A stretch of DNA of 64,000 nt from contig NZ_CP046072.1 of the NCBI RefSeq assembly GCF_017357825.1, positions 186,001 to 250,000 on the forward strand, given 5' to 3'. Under the pieces are notes generated by a model that was given only the letters and a program-made list of their open reading frames with translations, ran no database searches and was not told the DNA's origin. The stretch's first letter is position 1, and every line of letters starts with the position of its first letter. Made by a program: the position numbers and the translations under genes. Below are positions 61,868 through 64,000 of this stretch, piece after piece. Source of the DNA: Sulfurimonas aquatica. Its GTDB lineage: Bacteria; Campylobacterota; Campylobacteria; Campylobacterales; Sulfurimonadaceae.

Positions 61868-63268
61868 TTATAACATTTTTATATTATCAATTAAATCATC
61901 AGGAGTTAAAGTAAAGTCAGCTCCTAGATGCTTACATGAGAGAGTAGTGTGAGCAAGAGAAGCATTTATAGTCGCATCTATAGGCTCAAAACCTTGCGCA
62001 AGAAGCGATGCAATTAATCCACTTAAAACATCACCACTTCCAGCTTTTGCTAATGCTGATGTTCCGTGGGGATTTATAAAAAAGCTATCTTTATGCCCTA
62101 TAATGACATTCACACCTTTTAAGAGAAGTATAACATGAGGATATAGCAGACAAAACTCTTCGCAATATTTAAAACGATTTTTTTGTAATTCAGTTATACT
62201 TATATTAGCTATATTTAGAGCTTTTAATAGTGAGATAAACTCTTTTGGATGAGGCGTAATGACAAGCTTTTCTCTTTTTAAAATATCTGAAATAATTGGC
62301 ATATGAAAAATATCTGCATCAACTACCGTAGGTAAATCATTATCTAAAAAGTTTTGAAGTTCTAAGTCGCTAAACGCATCTCCTAAACCCATGCCACATG
62401 CTAACGCAGTAATATTTTTTGGAACTCCATGCGAGTACATTAGAGAGTGAGGAATATTTAGACTTTTCTCATCTTCATAACCAACTAGCGTTACAAGCCC
62501 AGCTCCAAATCTTAACGCAGCCAGTGCACTAATGACACTCGCACCACTCTTTTGACCGCTTGCTACGGCGAGATGGCCATAGCTGCCTTTATGAGAATTT
62601 TTTTTATCTCGAAAAGGAAGTTGTAAATCGTCTAAATCTAAAAGATGCCAGTTTGAACTTGTTTCATACAGATCTCTTGAAATGCCAAGGTTCAAAACTT
62701 CTATCTTTCCTATAAACTCTTTGGCCTCATCAAGAAACATAGACTTTTTCAATGCACCCATTGTGAGAGAGACATCCGCTTGAAAGGTCTCTTTGGCACA
62801 AACACCATGAGGGTTGATACCAGATGGAATATCACAAGCAATTTTAAATGCATTAAGAGAATTTATTTGTTTCATCAGTTTTTCTAACTCATCACTAAAT
62901 TCACCACTGAAACCTGTCCCAACAAGAGCATCTACGACAATGTCACACTCAAAGAGTTCACTGCACTCTTTGACACCAACACTTTTAGTGCGTTTATTCT
63001 GAAGTATTGCCATTTTTGATTTGGGTGCTTTCGCATAGTAAATTCTCACATTGAAATCAGGGTGAAGTAAACGCGAGAGTGCTAAACCATCTGCCCCATT
63101 GTTACCGCTCCCACAGACAATGATAATGGTGGATTTTTTATTAAAATTTTTTTGAATATGTTGAGCCATGCCATTGGCAGCATGCTCCATTAATATATCT
63201 TCACTCAAATAAAAATCACTATAACAGCGTTTATCTAGCGAGTTTACTTCATCAAAGAGTTTTTGCAT
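61868..63268 (-). CDS. nnr: Bifunctional NAD(P)H-hydrate epimerase / ADP-dependent dehydratase
   Basis: 466 residues. The N-terminal YjeF_N epimerase domain (about 1-205) has VCGSGNNGADGLALSRLL and DALVGTGFSG. The C-terminal ribokinase-like dehydratase domain (about 215-466) has KGSYGHLAVASGQKSGAS, VITPHPKEF and AKAGSGDVLSGLIASLLAQG. Together they repair hydrated NADH and NADPH. It is one base after the P-loop gene on the same strand. Confidence 0.92.
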   Translation of the reverse strand: MQKLFDEVNSLDKRCYSDFYLSEDILMEHAANGMAQHIQKNFNKKSTIIIVCGSGNNGADGLALSRLLHPDFNVRIYYAKAPKSKMAILQNKRTKSVGVKECSELFECDIVVDALVGTGFSGEFSDELEKLMKQINSLNAFKIACDIPSGINPHGVCAKETFQADVSLTMGALKKSMFLDEAKEFIGKIEVLNLGISRDLYETSSNWHLLDLDDLQLPFRDKKNSHKGSYGHLAVASGQKSGASVISALAALRFGAGLVTLVGYEDEKSLNIPHSLMYSHGVPKNITALACGMGLGDAFSDLELQNFLDNDLPTVVDADIFHMPIISDILKREKLVITPHPKEFISLLKALNIANISITELQKNRFKYCEEFCLLYPHVILLLKGVNVIIGHKDSFFINPHGTSALAKAGSGDVLSGLIASLLAQGFEPIDATINASLAHTTLSCKHLGADFTLTPDDLIDNIKML

Positions 63269-64000
63269 CTACTCGTCCGGAATATACTCATCAACTGTCA
63301 CAAGGTTACTCTCTATTTTATTAAACAAAAGAGTAGGACTATCAGTTCTTGCTTGATAGTAAAATCTATTTTTATCTAAAGTTTTTAAAATAGAAGTGTT
63401 AAAGTAATTAAGGTTTGAACATCTACCAAGATAAAGAAAAGAAAACAGTAGTTTTATATTTTGATTTTCAAAGATTGAATGAGGCTGTGCTAAAAATGTA
63501 AAGCCATATTTTTGCATATTCATAAGTCCAAGCATGTAGAGTAGAAAATCTTCAAATTTTGTATAAAAGCCATTTAGGTTCTCTATGTCATGAAAAAAGT
63601 AGTAGTAGTTTTGAAGTAGATCTGTATTTGCTATTGTTTTTGATAGCTTACTTCTTTCATCTTTTTTATTAGAAAAGTATTCTGGACTCACAGCCATATA
63701 AATATGTTTTTTTTCTTTTATAAGCTCTGCAAGTTGTTTATCAAACTCTTCAGATTCACTAAATTGTATATAATTAAAATAACTATCTTTGTAACGTAGT
63801 TCTATATTTTCTTCAAATGAATTTGAAAAGTCCATATAAAAAGTTGGCACATTACTATCTATCGCAAAGTTACGAATTTTACAAGCAAGATTAGTCTTTC
63901 CAGATCCCTGTTCTGCTAAGATTAAGGTGTTTAAGCACAGCATTCTATCTTTTAGCTCAAGAGCATTTATTTTGTTGTCATATTTACCAATTTTGTTTCG
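63269..64000 (-). CDS. P-loop ATPase-like protein (5' end outside window)
   Basis: The frame is open to the window edge: 19 further codons (ending NALELKDR) precede the internal Met at 63943, so the true start lies outside. The P-loop is ILAEQGSGKTNL. MDFSNSF and AQPHS could be strand segments of an AAA/HerA-like or Zot-like ATPase, but I cannot name the family. It is followed by nnr without a gap. Confidence 0.6.
   Translation of the reverse strand, partial: RNKIGKYDNKINALELKDRMLCLNTLILAEQGSGKTNLACKIRNFAIDSNVPTFYMDFSNSFEENIELRYKDSYFNYIQFSESEEFDKQLAELIKEKKHIYMAVSPEYFSNKKDERSKLSKTIANTDLLQNYYYFFHDIENLNGFYTKFEDFLLYMLGLMNMQKYGFTFLAQPHSIFENQNIKLLFSFLYLGRCSNLNYFNTSILKTLDKNRFYYQARTDSPTLLFNKIESNLVTVDEYIPDE

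Overview
The window looks like chromosomal DNA of a motile, AT-rich Campylobacterota (epsilonproteobacterial) organism, most likely Sulfurimonas or a close relative. Grounds: flagellins that begin MGFRINTN; sigma-28 promoters with CGATAT/CGATAA -10 boxes; a PtmE/LegB-type legionaminic acid locus; histidine kinases with the AHQWRQPL H-box; many GGDEF, hemerythrin and DUF3365-type sensors. The species assignment is inference; no 16S gene is present.

Region 1 (1-21.2 kb) is a flagellar filament and glycosylation locus. After a truncated topA come five tandem short flagellin genes. Three have clear sigma-28 promoters and one a weaker match; these four share a two-hairpin leader that looks like a CsrA target. 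The fourth gene instead has a sigma-54 promoter and no such leader. A Maf-type flagellin glycosyltransferase follows. Two converging operons then encode an apparently complete legionaminic acid route: ptmE and legF on the plus strand, legB-legC-legH-legI-legG on the minus strand. Four accessory enzymes are mixed in: two radical SAM/SPASM proteins, a methyltransferase, and a metallo-beta-lactamase-fold protein whose motifs resemble the C-terminal half of CMP-sialic acid hydroxylase (CMAH) without its Rieske domain. fliD, fliS and a small FliT-like ORF, the first two with sigma-28 promoters, close the region. This points to export and capping of flagellin decorated with a modified nonulosonic acid.

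Region 2 (21.2-47.1 kb) is ordinary chromosome: sugar uptake (MFS transporter, HAD phosphatase, mutarotase), several c-di-GMP and two-component regulators (two with degenerate GGDEF domains), RNA metabolism (TrmH-like methyltransferase, DbpA-like helicase, Tex), a glutathione peroxidase, hemerythrins beside a repeat protein, and a heme-binding histidine kinase/response regulator pair. Its oddest gene encodes an 899-residue fusion of a ClpB-like AAA domain with an AAA+peptidase module of FtsH type. The peptidase HEXXH is lost, and the gene is next to a lone receiver.

Region 3 (47.2-56.9 kb) is an integrated element in the 3' end of tRNA-Leu(UAG), bounded by a 56-bp direct repeat. It carries a tyrosine integrase, a winged-helix/HipA-like kinase fusion under repeated GTCGTAA motifs, a lipoprotein and a repeat-rich surface protein. 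The surface-protein gene is broken by an IS3-family element, which is itself interrupted by an IS256-family element; both target duplications can be read. A tRNA cluster (Pro, His, Arg, Arg, Leu) follows.

Region 4 (57.4-64 kb) returns to chromosome: a sodium:solute (NSS) transporter, two small proteins, thiG with an inverted-repeat leader, a membrane diguanylate cyclase, the NAD(P)HX repair enzyme, and a P-loop protein cut by the window end.
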